DNA of 64,000 nucleotides from NCBI GenBank assembly GCA_002869695.1, contig PKUD01000092.1, positions 1-64,000 of the forward strand. Reading direction: 5' to 3'. Below are positions 27,521 to 37,248 of the stretch, piece by piece. Origin of the DNA: Desulfuromonas sp. (lineage in GTDB: Bacteria; Desulfobacterota; Desulfuromonadia; Desulfuromonadales; Geopsychrobacteraceae). The notes below the pieces were generated by a model that had not been told where the DNA came from, ran no database searches, and was given only the letters and a program-made list of their open reading frames with translations. Position 1 is the first letter of the stretch. Each line of letters begins with the position of its first letter. A program made the position numbers and the translations under genes.

Positions 27521-29889
27521 CCGTCCCCCAGTTCGGCGATCGTGACATTCTCACCGCCCTGTTCCGCCGCCGCGGCATAAAAAGCCGTCACAGCTTTCTG
27601 TCCGGCCAGCGATTCTCGTACCGCGCGCCGCAGAATGCCTTCACCGCTGCCATGTACTATTTCCACCTGACGCAGGTTCCCCAGCAGTGCATCGTCCAGA
27701 AAACGTTCCAGTTCAGGCAAAGCATCATCAACCCGCTTGCCGATAAGCACCAGCCGATTCCGCAACTGCCGATCCGGTTGATCGGAACGGGGTTGCCGGT
27801 GCCCCATGCCTTTTCTATCCGGCTCACTGAAGCGGCGCGGCTCAAATTGCTCCAGGGCGATCAGCGGCTGACGCAGGCGCTTGCCCCCCACCGCCAATTC
27901 GACGGAACCATCGAATACCTGCTCAACCCGGGCCTCTATACCGAGCGCCGTTACCCGGACCAGTTCACCACTAACCAGCTGTTGCGGAACCGGGCCTTGA
28001 CGTTTACGTCTGGGCTTGAACGGCTGCAGTTCCTCCCGCACCTGCTTGAGTTCACCGCGCAGCTCAACACTCTCCTGGGGCTGTGATCCCTTCCTGCTCA
28101 ACCGCTTCAGACGCTGTTCGGTTGCTATGACCAGCTGCTCCCCCTGTCGAACGGCCCGGGCCAGAATTTCCTTCTTCCGGGCCTTGAGCTGCAGCAACTG
28201 ATCAAGCCGGCGCTGCTGGTGACGCACTGCGGCTTCTTTCTCGGTGGTCAGCGCAGCCAACTCCTCACCCAACTGCTGTTTCTGGCAGTTCAGTTGATAG
28301 ATCAGTTCGGCACTATCCAGGGCGCGTTCGCCCAGATAGTCTTCTGCCCGACGCAAAACGTCTGCAGGCAACCCCAGGCGCCGGGCGGTACTGATCGCAC
28401 TGCTCGCTCCCGGAATCCCGTAGTGCAGGGAATAGCGGGGTGCCAATGTCTGCGGATCGAAATCGACCGCAGCACTCTGGACCCCTTCCTGGCTTTGCGC
28501 ATAGGTCTTGATCTGCCCCAGATGAGTGGTCAACAGAACCTTTGCTCCCTGGTCGCGCAACCTGTCCAGAACCGCCAACGCCAATGCAGCACCTTCTGCG
28601 GGGTCGGTCCCGGTGCCTGCTTCATCAAGCAGAACCAGCGACCCGGCGTCGGCCTGCTGCAGAATATTCCGCACCCGGATCAGATGCCCGGAGAAGGTCG
28701 ACAAGCTCTCCGCGATACTCTGCTCGTCGCCAATATCCGCAAACAGCCGCTGGAACAGATAGAGCTGACTGTCCGGCTGGCAGGGAATATGCAGCCCGCT
28801 ACGCACCATCAGCAAGAGCAGTCCCAGCGTCTTCAACGCAACAGACTTCCCGCCGGTATTCGGACCGCTGATCACCAATGCGTGGCAATCGACACCCAAC
28901 CGCAAATCGATCGGTACTGCCCGCTCACAGTCAAAACTGCCGTCTGCGGCGGACATAAGCAGCGGATGTCTGGCCTGCTTCAGATCAACCAGCGGCCTGG
29001 ACACCAACTGCGGTCGGCATCCGCGACAACTGCGGGAGAAACGACCGGCGGCAAACCGCAGGTCGAGACATGCCAGAATATTCTGGTTGCTGCTCAGTGC
29101 GGACGTATTGCTACGGACCAGATCTGACAGGTGCAGGAGAATCCGGCGTTCTTCGCGCTGTTCCTCGCGAAGCAGTTGCTGAATCCGGTTGTTCCCGTCC
29201 AGGATCGTTTCCGGTTCCAGGTAGAGGGTCTGCCCGCTGGAAGATTCATCCTGAACGAAACCCTTGACCTGTCCGCGGTGATCCGCCTTGAGCTGAACGA
29301 CATACCGACCATTGCGGACCGTAACCAGCCGTTCCTGAAAACAGGCTGAAAGCTGGTCGCTGTTGAGTAACTGCTCCAGTTTCTGCTTGACCCGGTTGCG
29401 GGTCTGGCGCAGCTCACGACGCAGATCCGCCAACTCCGGGGACGCGGTATCGAGCAGCTCACCCAGACGACCGATCGAATCACGCAGGCGGCGCCCAAGC
29501 TCAGGCAACGCGTCCAGACGCAAAGCCCGCGCAGTCAGCTGTTCTGCTGTGCAACGTTGCCCAAACCAGTCTCGACATTTTCCCGCGACAGTAATTGATG
29601 CAGCGATATCAAGCAGCTGTTCGCCACCGAGAAAGCTCCCTTCCGCCTGAATGCGCTCCACCAGTGGCAGCAGATCACGGTTATCACCCAGCGGAGGGGC
29701 GCCCTCGGAATCCAGCACCAGTACAGCCTCGTCGACCTCGGTCAGGGCCTCTTCAACCTGTTGGATCTCATCGAGGGGCGCCAGCGTTTCGGCCAACAGC
29801 CGGCCGGGCAACGAGACCGTGCACCCCACAATTTGCCGACGCAACTCGGGGTACTCCAGCAGTTCAAGAGTACTTTCGCTACAGACCAT
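27517..29889 (-). CDS. mutS2: Endonuclease MutS2
   Basis: A protein of about 790 residues. The N-terminal MutS core/lever region is followed by the ATPase domain (Walker A ISGPNTGGKSVALKTLG, Walker B LVLLDEAGTGTDP) and a C-terminal Smr nuclease domain (LVLIGKRVDDALPELERFLDDALLG ... VEIVHGSGEGILRRAVRESL). MutS2 lacks the mismatch-recognition domain and is implicated in suppressing recombination and in rescue of collided ribosomes. The start is the ATG at 29889, overlapping the cvpA stop as TAATG. The much longer open frame upstream lies inside cvpA and is rejected. Confidence 0.96.
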   Translation of the reverse strand: MVCSESTLELLEYPELRRQIVGCTVSLPGRLLAETLAPLDEIQQVEEALTEVDEAVLVLDSEGAPPLGDNRDLLPLVERIQAEGSFLGGEQLLDIAASITVAGKCRDWFGQRCTAEQLTARALRLDALPELGRRLRDSIGRLGELLDTASPELADLRRELRQTRNRVKQKLEQLLNSDQLSACFQERLVTVRNGRYVVQLKADHRGQVKGFVQDESSSGQTLYLEPETILDGNNRIQQLLREEQREERRILLHLSDLVRSNTSALSSNQNILACLDLRFAAGRFSRSCRGCRPQLVSRPLVDLKQARHPLLMSAADGSFDCERAVPIDLRLGVDCHALVISGPNTGGKSVALKTLGLLLLMVRSGLHIPCQPDSQLYLFQRLFADIGDEQSIAESLSTFSGHLIRVRNILQQADAGSLVLLDEAGTGTDPAEGAALALAVLDRLRDQGAKVLLTTHLGQIKTYAQSQEGVQSAAVDFDPQTLAPRYSLHYGIPGASSAISTARRLGLPADVLRRAEDYLGERALDSAELIYQLNCQKQQLGEELAALTTEKEAAVRHQQRRLDQLLQLKARKKEILARAVRQGEQLVIATEQRLKRLSRKGSQPQESVELRGELKQVREELQPFKPRRKRQGPVPQQLVSGELVRVTALGIEARVEQVFDGSVELAVGGKRLRQPLIALEQFEPRRFSEPDRKGMGHRQPRSDQPDRQLRNRLVLIGKRVDDALPELERFLDDALLGNLRQVEIVHGSGEGILRRAVRESLAGQKAVTAFYAAAAEQGGENVTIAELGDG

Positions 29890-30380
29890 TAATCCAGAGC
29901 CAGATCCCGGCTGGTGGTAAAAATAGTTTTCCCCAGGGTTGCAAACGGCGGCGTCAGTTCCGAAGTTTGTAACTCCTGCTGCACGACTTTCGGTACCGAT
30001 GCCGAGTGCAATGCAAAGAGAATCAGCGCCAGCAGCAGCACACCCTGCAACACCCCGAACAAGGCCCCGGCCAGACGGTTCAAGCCACCCAACAGGGGCA
30101 GCTTGACAAACCGATCGAGAACATAACCGAAAGCCCCGAAGATCAGGATTGTGGTGACGAACAGAATCAGAAACGCCAGAGTAATACAGAGCTGGGCCGG
30201 CCAGTGAAACATGCCCATAATCCACTGGGCCAGGGGCAGATGCAGATAGAACGCCAGTAGCCCGCCACAGACCAGACCGAGCAGCGAGCATATTTCTTTC
30301 AGCAGGCCCCGCAATATCCCCTTAAGCAGGAATATTGCCAAAACCACCAGAATGCCGATATCAACCAGATTCAAAGCCAC
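29889..30380 (-). CDS. cvpA: CvpA family membrane protein
   Basis: A 163-residue protein with four predicted membrane spans. It opens MALNLVDIGILVVLAIFLLKGILRGLLKEICSLLGLVCGGLLA and has the GALFGVLQGVLLLALILFAL span, the colicin V production family pattern. The role is not firmly known; in several bacteria it supports envelope integrity. It is the second gene in yqeY-cvpA-mutS2-dnaG-rpoD. Confidence 0.9.
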   Translation of the reverse strand: MALNLVDIGILVVLAIFLLKGILRGLLKEICSLLGLVCGGLLAFYLHLPLAQWIMGMFHWPAQLCITLAFLILFVTTILIFGAFGYVLDRFVKLPLLGGLNRLAGALFGVLQGVLLLALILFALHSASVPKVVQQELQTSELTPPFATLGKTIFTTSRDLALD

Positions 30381-30395
30381 TCCGTGCCAACTGTT

Positions 30396-30842
30396 CTAGC
30401 CGGCAAGCAGATCCCTGACCAGCTGATTGACCAGCTTGCCGTCAGCTGCCCCTTTGGTCCTGGCCATCACGACCGGCATGACCTTGCCAATTTCTTTAAC
30501 GGATGTCGCACCGACCTCGGCAATAACGGCAGCGATAATCCCTTTGAGGTCATCTTCGCCCAGTTGAGCGGGAAGATAACCCTGCAGGATTTTCAACTCC
30601 GTCTCTTCTTTATCCGCCAGTTCCGGGCGCTGATTATCCCGATACATCTGCGCAGCTTCCCGGCGCTGTTTTACCTGGGTAGAAATGACACTGATCACCG
30701 CCGAATCATCAAGCTGCTGACCCAGCTCAATCTCTTTATTTTTTATTGCACTGCGTAATTGACGAATCGTACCCAAGCGTTCTACCTGCCTGGCTTTCAT
30801 CGCCTCTTTCATATCGGCAGTCAATTGCTCCTGTAAGCTCAT
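30396..30842 (-). CDS. GatB/YqeY domain protein
   Basis: A 148-residue YqeY-like protein (SLQEQLTADMKEAMKARQVERLGTIRQLRSAIKNKEIE, ending GAADGKLVNQLVRDLL), similar to the C-terminal tRNA-binding tail of GatB. It is usually encoded next to rpsU and dnaG. rpsU is not present upstream here; the 205 bp to the next gene hold only a terminator and an A/T-rich region that probably contains the operon promoter. Confidence 0.94.
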   Translation of the reverse strand: MSLQEQLTADMKEAMKARQVERLGTIRQLRSAIKNKEIELGQQLDDSAVISVISTQVKQRREAAQMYRDNQRPELADKEETELKILQGYLPAQLGEDDLKGIIAAVIAEVGATSVKEIGKVMPVVMARTKGAADGKLVNQLVRDLLAG

Positions 30843-30965
30843 GAATTATCTCTTTTTTCTGAAAGAACCTGGCGATCATACCTTGCCGTCGATATTTAAA
30901 CGAATTTGGCAGTTTACTTGTTTTCCGAAACCCAGGCAAGAAAACATTACAGCTTTTTCGCAAAT

Positions 30966-30988
30966 AAAAAAGCGGTCCTGAAACCACT
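30966..30988 (-). terminator. Terminator after the diguanylate cyclase gene
   Basis: AGTGGT/ACCGCT arms (one G-U pair) are followed by TTTTTTATTT on the minus strand, about 60 bp after the cyclase stop codon. Confidence 0.7.
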
Positions 30989-31047
30989 CTTCTATTACTG
31001 TTTATTGATTCCCGCCCTGTGCCGGGGCACCGAGACCGACCGCCGGC

Positions 31048-32487
31048 TCAGCCAAACGTCCGATCAAGCTGAATACAATTTCGACCTTTTCGTTTTGCCT
31101 GATAAAGCGCCCGATCAGCACGCCTGAGGGTGTCCTTGAAGTCAGCCTCACTGGCATGCCACTGGGCGACACCAAAGCTTGCTGTCACCCGGGGAATTCC
31201 TGCAAAATCGCCGTGCACATCCTCGTCAAGCGCTTTTCTGATTTTTTCCGAACTGGCCTCCGCCCCGCGCAGATCGGTACCGGAAAGAATGACCAGAAAT
31301 TCCTCCCCCCCAAACCGACTGACAATATCAGTCTGGCGACAGAGTTGCCTCAAGGCAGAGGCGACCTGCTGCAAAACCAGATCACCCTTCTCATGGCCGT
31401 AGGAATCGTTGATCTCTTTGAAGTGGTCAAGATCCATTAGAACAAAAGAGAGGGGCAGTCCCTGTCGTTGCGCTTTCTTTATTTCGAGGTTGGCACTCTC
31501 AACGGCATGACGACGATTCGCCAGCTGCGTGAGGGAATCGGTCACCGCAAGTCGTTGCAACAACTCCCGGCTCAATCGCTGCTGTTGCTGTGCCCGGGCG
31601 GTCATAAAGGTCAGCAGCAAAAAGAGCCCCACAGCCGCTGCACCTGAGGCTGCAATCAGGGCCGAACTCTTGCGCCACTTAGCAAGAACAATATCTTCGT
31701 TGTAGGTCGCTGCCATCACCAGTGGATAGCCTTTGACCCGGAGCAGACTGATCCCGCGCATTTTGTCATCCAGCTCAGAAACAACCCGCATGAACGAATA
31801 TGATTCGACAGGGTCATTTATGAATCTGCCAATCTGCTTGCCCATCATCATCTGGTGGCCCGGCATGCGTGCATAAACTTCCCCCTCCGGGGACAGCATT
31901 GCGATTGTCTCACCCGGGGCGAGCCTCAGACCGGAGTAGTTTGAACGGAAATATTCCAGGTCGATGATGGCCACAATGACATGTTTCAGAGTTGCATCAC
32001 TCTCGCGAAAGGCATTGCTGGCTGCAAAGATCCACTGCCCCTTATTCACGCGCGAGGCAAGCGGTTTGCCGACAAACAGTCCCGGGACCTGTTCCAACTT
32101 GTGAACTCTGTAATAATCACGATCCTGAATTGAAGGAGGGGTCCCATCACCGGTCCAGTGGTCGATACGCCCGGCGGAATCTAGCACAAGCAGTGCAGTA
32201 ATAAAGGGATTTGAATCCAGAACGCCCTCTAAGACATGTCTGATCTGGATGGCATGAGGTTCGTATTCCTCTTTACAGTGACTATCCAGGACATTGTGTA
32301 TACCGAGAAAGATCTGGTTGAGACCGAACAGATACCTGTCCATATCCATGGCAAGGAAGTGGGTGAGGTCATCGACCCCGGAACGGGCCTCCCCCAACAC
32401 TGCGGTACGTCGGAGTGAAATTGAGTACCCGGTAAAAAATATCGTCACCAGGATACAGAATATTCCAAACGTCCAGATACGTTTCAC
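31048..32487 (-). CDS. Membrane diguanylate cyclase with Cache-type sensor
   Basis: A 479-residue protein. It has a membrane span (5-24), an extracytoplasmic PDC/Cache sensor (about 35-270, IQDRDYYRVHKLEQVPGLFVGKP), a second span (about 278-300) and a GGDEF domain (about 315-475). The active site is FGGEEF. An RQTD inhibitory site lies five residues before it, and the guanine-binding Asn and Asp are present in FKEINDSYGHEKGD. The retained Asp argues for ordinary c-di-GMP synthesis rather than a Hypr-type cGAMP enzyme. It is monocistronic with its own terminator and may supply the ligand pool for the riboswitch at 1036-1126. Confidence 0.94.
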   Translation of the reverse strand: MKRIWTFGIFCILVTIFFTGYSISLRRTAVLGEARSGVDDLTHFLAMDMDRYLFGLNQIFLGIHNVLDSHCKEEYEPHAIQIRHVLEGVLDSNPFITALLVLDSAGRIDHWTGDGTPPSIQDRDYYRVHKLEQVPGLFVGKPLASRVNKGQWIFAASNAFRESDATLKHVIVAIIDLEYFRSNYSGLRLAPGETIAMLSPEGEVYARMPGHQMMMGKQIGRFINDPVESYSFMRVVSELDDKMRGISLLRVKGYPLVMAATYNEDIVLAKWRKSSALIAASGAAAVGLFLLLTFMTARAQQQQRLSRELLQRLAVTDSLTQLANRRHAVESANLEIKKAQRQGLPLSFVLMDLDHFKEINDSYGHEKGDLVLQQVASALRQLCRQTDIVSRFGGEEFLVILSGTDLRGAEASSEKIRKALDEDVHGDFAGIPRVTASFGVAQWHASEADFKDTLRRADRALYQAKRKGRNCIQLDRTFG

Positions 32488-32639
32488 GTAGCAACAACCT
32501 TCACACGACGGTTAGCGAGGCACTCAGCAGTAGAACAAACAAATCAGAATATAGAGATCTGCAGCGAGAAGGTGTCAACCCAGAGAAAACAAAGACAGGT
32601 GCTGCCAGGGAGTTCATGGCCACGAATCACCCCCCCCTG

Positions 32640-32993
32640 TTAACTGCCGCGTGACGCCTTCTCCTCCAGCCCGGAAAGACCAAAGCGGCGGCGCAGCTCA
32701 TCATATACGCGCGCAGGGGGCAGATCATAGTAACCGAGCAGCACCAGCACATGAAAAAAAAGGTCAGCGACTTCAGCAATCACCTCATCGGGATCGCCCC
32801 CTTTTCCGGCAACCGCTGTCTCGGTCGCTTCCTCGCCGATCTTACCGAGGATCTTGTCCAGTCCCTTGTCGTAGAGAGACTTAACGTAAGACTTTTCACC
32901 CTCTGCGAGTTGCTTGCGCTCCAGGATAACCTGGTAAAGGGTCGCGAGAATATCATCTGCGGCGGCGGGAGGATCTGATTCGAAAGCGGCCAT
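32640..32993 (-). CDS. hisE: Phosphoribosyl-ATP pyrophosphatase
   Basis: A 117-residue all-alpha MazG-like enzyme for the second step of histidine synthesis (PR-ATP to PR-AMP). Motifs: SYVKSLYDKGLDKILGKIGEEATE and VIAEVADLFFHVLVLL. The start at 32993 has GGAG 6 nt upstream; a longer frame from 33056 overlaps hisF. It is the last gene of the his operon. The 152 bp after it, up to the cyclase start, show no recognisable element. Confidence 0.95.
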   Translation of the reverse strand: MAAFESDPPAAADDILATLYQVILERKQLAEGEKSYVKSLYDKGLDKILGKIGEEATETAVAGKGGDPDEVIAEVADLFFHVLVLLGYYDLPPARVYDELRRRFGLSGLEEKASRGS

Positions 32994-33010
32994 ACGTATC
33001 TCCGTCGTAG

Positions 33011-33778
33011 CTATATGCGTGCAGGAACACCGTGTTGCCGCAGGTATTCCTTGCATTCACCGATTGTATATTCCTTGAAGTGGAAGATCGATGCAGCCAG
33101 CGCGGCGCTCGCCCCGCCTTCGACCAACCCCTCGCGAATATGCTCCAGATTACCGACCCCGCCCGAGGCAATCACCGGAATCTCGACGGTATCACTGATG
33201 GCCCGGGTCAGCGCGATATCGTATCCATCCTTGGTCCCGTCACAATCCATGGAGGTCAGCAGAATTTCGCCGCAGCCATATTCCTCCATCTTCCGCGCCC
33301 ATTCAATCGCGTCGATACCGGTTGGGTTGCGGCCACCATGGGTATAGACCTCCCAGGCCGGGGGATCTGAATCAGGTACCCGGCGCGCATCTATCGCGAC
33401 GACAATACACTGGCTGCCGAACCGCTCGGCCGCCTCACGAACGAACTCGGGATGGTGCACCGCGGCGGTGTTGATGGAAACCTTATCGGCGCCGGCGTTG
33501 AGCAGATTGCGGATATCAGCGACGTCGCGCACCCCGCCGCCAACAGTCAGTGGCATGAAGACCCGCTCGGCGGTCTCACGGACCACGTCGAGAATAATAT
33601 TTCGCCTGTCACTGGAGGCGGTGATATCGAGAAAGGTCAGTTCATCGGCACCCTGATCACAGTACGCCTCGGCCGCTTCAACCGGATCACCGGCATCACG
33701 CAGCCCGACGAAATTCACCCCCTTGACAACCCGCCCGTCTTTGACGTCGAGACAGGGGATAATACGCTTGGTCAGCAT
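33011..33778 (-). CDS. hisF: Imidazole glycerol phosphate synthase, cyclase subunit
   Basis: A 255-residue beta/alpha barrel that joins the HisH glutaminase to form IGP and AICAR. Catalytic Asp residues lie in [18 protein letters not shown] and [15 protein letters not shown]. Length is normal. It follows hisA by 2 bp. Confidence 0.97.
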   Translation of the reverse strand: MLTKRIIPCLDVKDGRVVKGVNFVGLRDAGDPVEAAEAYCDQGADELTFLDITASSDRRNIILDVVRETAERVFMPLTVGGGVRDVADIRNLLNAGADKVSINTAAVHHPEFVREAAERFGSQCIVVAIDARRVPDSDPPAWEVYTHGGRNPTGIDAIEWARKMEEYGCGEILLTSMDCDGTKDGYDIALTRAISDTVEIPVIASGGVGNLEHIREGLVEGGASAALAASIFHFKEYTIGECKEYLRQHGVPARI

Positions 33779-33780
33779 CT

Positions 33781-34515
33781 TTACCTGATCTCCCCTCTGG
33801 TCAGCGCAACGGCCTCACGCAGATCGATAGCGCCGGAGTAAATTGCCTTGCCGGTGATGACACCGGTGACACCGGAGGCTTCGATCTCGATCAGCCGGCG
33901 GATGTCGTCCAAAGTCGAAAGACCGCCGGACGCAATCACCGGGATATTGATCGATTCGGCGAGTGCCCTGGTCGCAGTGATATTGGGACCCTGCATCATA
34001 CCGTCGCGGGCGATGTCGGTATAGATGATCGCCTCGACGCCGAAACCTTCCATCTCTTTCGCCATTTCGGTCGCCAGCTTTTCGGTCACATCGGCCCAGC
34101 CTCGTACCGCAACCAGCCCATCCTTGGCATCAATGCCGACCACGATACGGCCGGGAAATAGTCGGCACGCTTCCCCGACCAGTTCGGGATTCTCCTTGGC
34201 CACCGTACCGAGAATCACCCGATCGACCCCCAGGGCCAGATAGGCCTCAATGGTGGCGAGGTCACGGATGCCACCACCCAGTTCCGAAGGGATATCGATC
34301 GCATCGACGATCGCCTGGATGGCTGCCCTGTTCTTCGGCACCCCGGCAAACGCTCCGTCGAGATCGACGATATGCAGCAGCTAGCCCCCCTGCTCCTGCC
34401 AGGTTCGCGCCTGGGCTGCTGGATCATCGTTGTAGATAGTGTCTTTCTCCATCAGCCCCTGCTCCAGACGGACACAGCGACCTTCCTTCAAATCGATTGC
34501 AGGCAGTATAATCAC
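33781..34515 (-). pseudogene. hisA: hisA interrupted by an in-frame amber codon
   Basis: The frame from the GTG at 34515 (GGAG upstream; begins immediately after the hisH stop) encodes a complete HisA of 244 residues, the normal length. It starts [20 protein letters not shown] and continues through [34 protein letters not shown] and [16 protein letters not shown]. Codon 45 (34383-34381) is TAG, between EQGG and LLHIVDLDG, where homologues usually have Glu or Ala. A single G-to-T change from GAG explains it. HisA isomerises ProFAR in histidine synthesis. Re-initiation downstream would lose strand 1 and its catalytic Asp. It may be a real null allele, a sequencing error, or read through by a suppressor tRNA. 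Confidence 0.85.
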
Positions 34516-35139
34516 TTATAATTCTCCGAAGTTTCTGAAAATATTCAGGCCGATAGTCTGACTCTTCTCGGGGTGAAACTGGGTGGCCAGAATATTGCCG
34601 TGCCAGACGGAGGCACAGAACTCAATATCACCGTAGCGACAACTGGCAGCGACGTCCTCCAGATTTTCAGCCTTGCAGTAATAAGAATGGACAAAGTAGA
34701 CGAAACTTTGATCCTCAATCCCGGTCAGCAGCGGTGAGTTTTGCCGCAGCTGAATATTGTTCCAGCCCATATGGGGGACCTTGAGCCGCTCCCCACCTTC
34801 GCGCATCCCGGAAGGGAAACGAACCACCTTGCCGGGTATCAGCCCGAGCCCCTGATGATGACCGAATTCCTCGCTCTCAGTAAACAGCATCTGCATGCCG
34901 ACACAAATACCCAGCAGCGGTTTGCCAGCCTTGACATGAGCCAGCAACGGGTCGACAAAACCGCCGGCCCGCAGATTGTTGATACAATCGCGGAAAGCGC
35001 CGACACCGGGCAGCACAACTTTCTCGGCAGTCGTGATATCTTCGGGTTTAGCACTGACGCGCGCAGAAAAACCGAGCCGTTGGAAGGCCTTTTCAACGCT
35101 ACGCAGGTTCCCCATTTCATAGTCGATGATGTTAATCAT
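34516..35139 (-). CDS. hisH: Imidazole glycerol phosphate synthase, glutaminase subunit
   Basis: A 207-residue class I glutamine amidotransferase. The nucleophile Cys lies in LLGICVGMQMLF, and the His/Glu of the triad in ATQFHPEKSQ. It feeds ammonia to HisF. Its stop codon abuts the hisA start, and it begins 61 bp after hisB. Confidence 0.97.
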   Translation of the reverse strand: MINIIDYEMGNLRSVEKAFQRLGFSARVSAKPEDITTAEKVVLPGVGAFRDCINNLRAGGFVDPLLAHVKAGKPLLGICVGMQMLFTESEEFGHHQGLGLIPGKVVRFPSGMREGGERLKVPHMGWNNIQLRQNSPLLTGIEDQSFVYFVHSYYCKAENLEDVAASCRYGDIEFCASVWHGNILATQFHPEKSQTIGLNIFRNFGEL

Positions 35140-35200
35140 ATCTGTTTAACTCCGGCAGCATCACGAACTGCTTGACCCGCCTCCAGTGGTCTCTGTTTCT

Positions 35201-35791
35201 CTACTCTAGCGACCCTTTGGTCGAAAGCACACCTTCAATCCGTGGATCTATGGAGGTGGCCTCATCGAGGGCGCGACCGAAAGCCTTGAAGATCCCCTCG
35301 ATGATGTGATGCAGGTTGTCTCCGTAAGCCAGGTTGACGTGAAGGTTGGCTCCGGAATGATTGCAGAAGGCGACAAAGAATTCCTCGACCAGTTCGGTAT
35401 CGAACTCACCCACCTTTGCTTTCGGCAGATCGACGTTGAAGACCAGAAAGGGCCGTCCGGAAAAATCGATAATCACCGAAGCCAGCGCTTCATGCATCGG
35501 CATGGTTCCGCGGCCGAACCGGCGGAGCCCCTGTTTGTCCCCCAGTGCCTGCTTGAACGCTTCCCCGAGAACGATGCCGATATCCTCAACCGTATGGTGA
35601 GCGTCGATTTCAATATCCCCGGTCGCCCGGACGGTCAGGTTTAAGAAACCATGCCGTGCCACCGCCGAGAGCATGTGGTTAAAAAAAGGCACCGGTGTTT
35701 CCAGATGGTGCTGCCCGGAACCATCCAGATCCAGTTCGATGCTGATATTGGTCTCGTTGGTTTTGCGATCGATCTTGGCGATACGTGACAT
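35201..35791 (-). CDS. hisB: Imidazoleglycerol-phosphate dehydratase
   Basis: A 196-residue monofunctional dehydratase. Two metal-binding repeats are visible, [10 protein letters not shown] and [15 protein letters not shown]. It has no phosphatase domain, so histidinol-phosphate phosphatase must be encoded elsewhere. It lies 93 bp downstream of hisD. Confidence 0.97.
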   Translation of the reverse strand: MSRIAKIDRKTNETNISIELDLDGSGQHHLETPVPFFNHMLSAVARHGFLNLTVRATGDIEIDAHHTVEDIGIVLGEAFKQALGDKQGLRRFGRGTMPMHEALASVIIDFSGRPFLVFNVDLPKAKVGEFDTELVEEFFVAFCNHSGANLHVNLAYGDNLHHIIEGIFKAFGRALDEATSIDPRIEGVLSTKGSLE

Positions 35792-35884
35792 TGAAAATCT
35801 CCCCTAGTCTTGAGCCACAAAAACGCCGTGGCGCAGAGAAAACAAAAGAAATGTCTCAGGAACGGCTATGCCCGGCTGTTCAAA

Positions 35885-37174
35885 TCACTTGCTGAGTCGC
35901 ATCGACACCGACTTGGCGTGTGCTTCCAGCCCTTCCAACTCGGCAATATGCACAATCTCGTTCCCGAGCCGCTGCAGCCCCGCTTCAGAGAAGGAGACGA
36001 TGCTCGACTTCTTAACGAAATCATCCAGTGACAGCGGCGAGAAGAAGCGGGCGGTACCACCGGTTGGCAGAGTGTGGTTCGGCCCGGCCAGATAGTCTCC
36101 GGCGGCTTCCGGAGTATGGTGACCCATAAAAATCGCCCCGGCATGACGAATCTGCGGCAGGACGGCGAACGGGTTATCCAGCGCAAGCTCCAGATGCTCG
36201 GGGGCAATCCGGTTGGAAAAGGAGATCGCCTCATCGAGGTTCTGCGCCAGGATGATTGCGCCGTAGTTTTCGATCGATTGACGGGCGATCTGCTCGCGAC
36301 TGAGTTCGGCGAGTTGCTTTTCAACTTCAGCCGCGACTGCCAGGGCCATCTTCTCACAGCTGGTCACCAGAACCGAGGAAGCCAGTTCATCATGCTCTGC
36401 CTGCGAGAGCAGGTCGGCAGCGATATGAGCGGCGGTGCCACTGCCATCATTGATGACCAGAATTTCGCTCGGGCCCGCAATCATGTCGATATCGACCTGG
36501 CCGAAGACCAGCTGCTTGGCTGTCGCCACGTAGATGTTTCCCGGCCCGGTGATCTTGTCGACCCGGGGCACACTGACGGTCCCGTAAGCCAGGGCGGCAA
36601 CCGCCTGCGCACCACCGATCTTAAAAATCCGATCAACCCCGGCAATCCTGGCAGCGGCGAGCACATGGGGACTCACCTCACCATTTGGCATCGGCACCGT
36701 CATAATAACTTCACGGACGCCCGCAACTTTAGCCGGCACGGCATTCATCAGCACCGAGGAGGGGTAAGTTGCCTTGCCCCCCGGGACATAGATACCGACC
36801 CGATCGAGGGGGCGCACCATCTGCCCGAGAAGAATGTCATCCTCATCGGTGGAAAGCCAGGTCTCCTGCTTCTGTTTGGCATGATAATCGGCAATTCTCT
36901 CCGCGGCCAACTGCAGGGCCGCCATCGACTCACCTTTGACCTGAGCGATAGCCGCATCGATCTCTGCCGCTGAAACCTCCAGGGTGTCGGCCGTCAACTG
37001 CAGACGGTCGAACTGCCTCGTCAATTCAATCAGGGCGAGATCGCCGCGTTGGCGCACATCAGCGATAATTGCTTTAACCGTTTCTTCAATCGCGGCAGGA
37101 ATCGCTTCTGCCCGTTGCTCGATACGGCTGAACTCAACCTCAAATCCGGGGTCGGAAAATTTAAGAAAGCGCAT
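35885..37174 (-). CDS. hisD: Histidinol dehydrogenase
   Basis: A 429-residue zinc NAD+ enzyme for the last two oxidations in histidine synthesis. Motifs: VYVATAKQLVFGQVDIDMIAGPSEILV, QAEHDELASSVLVT, and the catalytic/zinc region RIAPEHLEL plus MGHHTPEAAGDYLAGPNHTLPT. It lies 74 bp after hisG. Confidence 0.97.
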   Translation of the reverse strand: MRFLKFSDPGFEVEFSRIEQRAEAIPAAIEETVKAIIADVRQRGDLALIELTRQFDRLQLTADTLEVSAAEIDAAIAQVKGESMAALQLAAERIADYHAKQKQETWLSTDEDDILLGQMVRPLDRVGIYVPGGKATYPSSVLMNAVPAKVAGVREVIMTVPMPNGEVSPHVLAAARIAGVDRIFKIGGAQAVAALAYGTVSVPRVDKITGPGNIYVATAKQLVFGQVDIDMIAGPSEILVINDGSGTAAHIAADLLSQAEHDELASSVLVTSCEKMALAVAAEVEKQLAELSREQIARQSIENYGAIILAQNLDEAISFSNRIAPEHLELALDNPFAVLPQIRHAGAIFMGHHTPEAAGDYLAGPNHTLPTGGTARFFSPLSLDDFVKKSSIVSFSEAGLQRLGNEIVHIAELEGLEAHAKSVSMRLSK

Positions 37175-37248
37175 GATGCAACCTTTTCAGGCCAAAAGAC
37201 AAAAGTTCAAGGAAAAGGACTTCGTTTACTCAATGGTCCCCTCAGTCT

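Noticed and set aside
29892-30291. N-terminal extension of mutS2
   Set aside because: The extra frame lies inside cvpA, has no MutS2 similarity, and the TAATG junction gives the normal protein length.
31048-32487. Hypr-type (cGAMP-making) GGDEF protein
   Set aside because: The guanine-binding Asp is retained in GHEKGD; Hypr enzymes have Ser there. It reads as an ordinary diguanylate cyclase.
34381-34383. Pyrrolysine or programmed recoding at the hisA TAG
   Set aside because: TAG is used as an ordinary stop elsewhere in the window (the usp gene, the binding lipoprotein gene, the EF-G gene), a normal RF1 gene is present, the residue is not catalytic, and no recoding element is visible. A point mutation or error is simpler.
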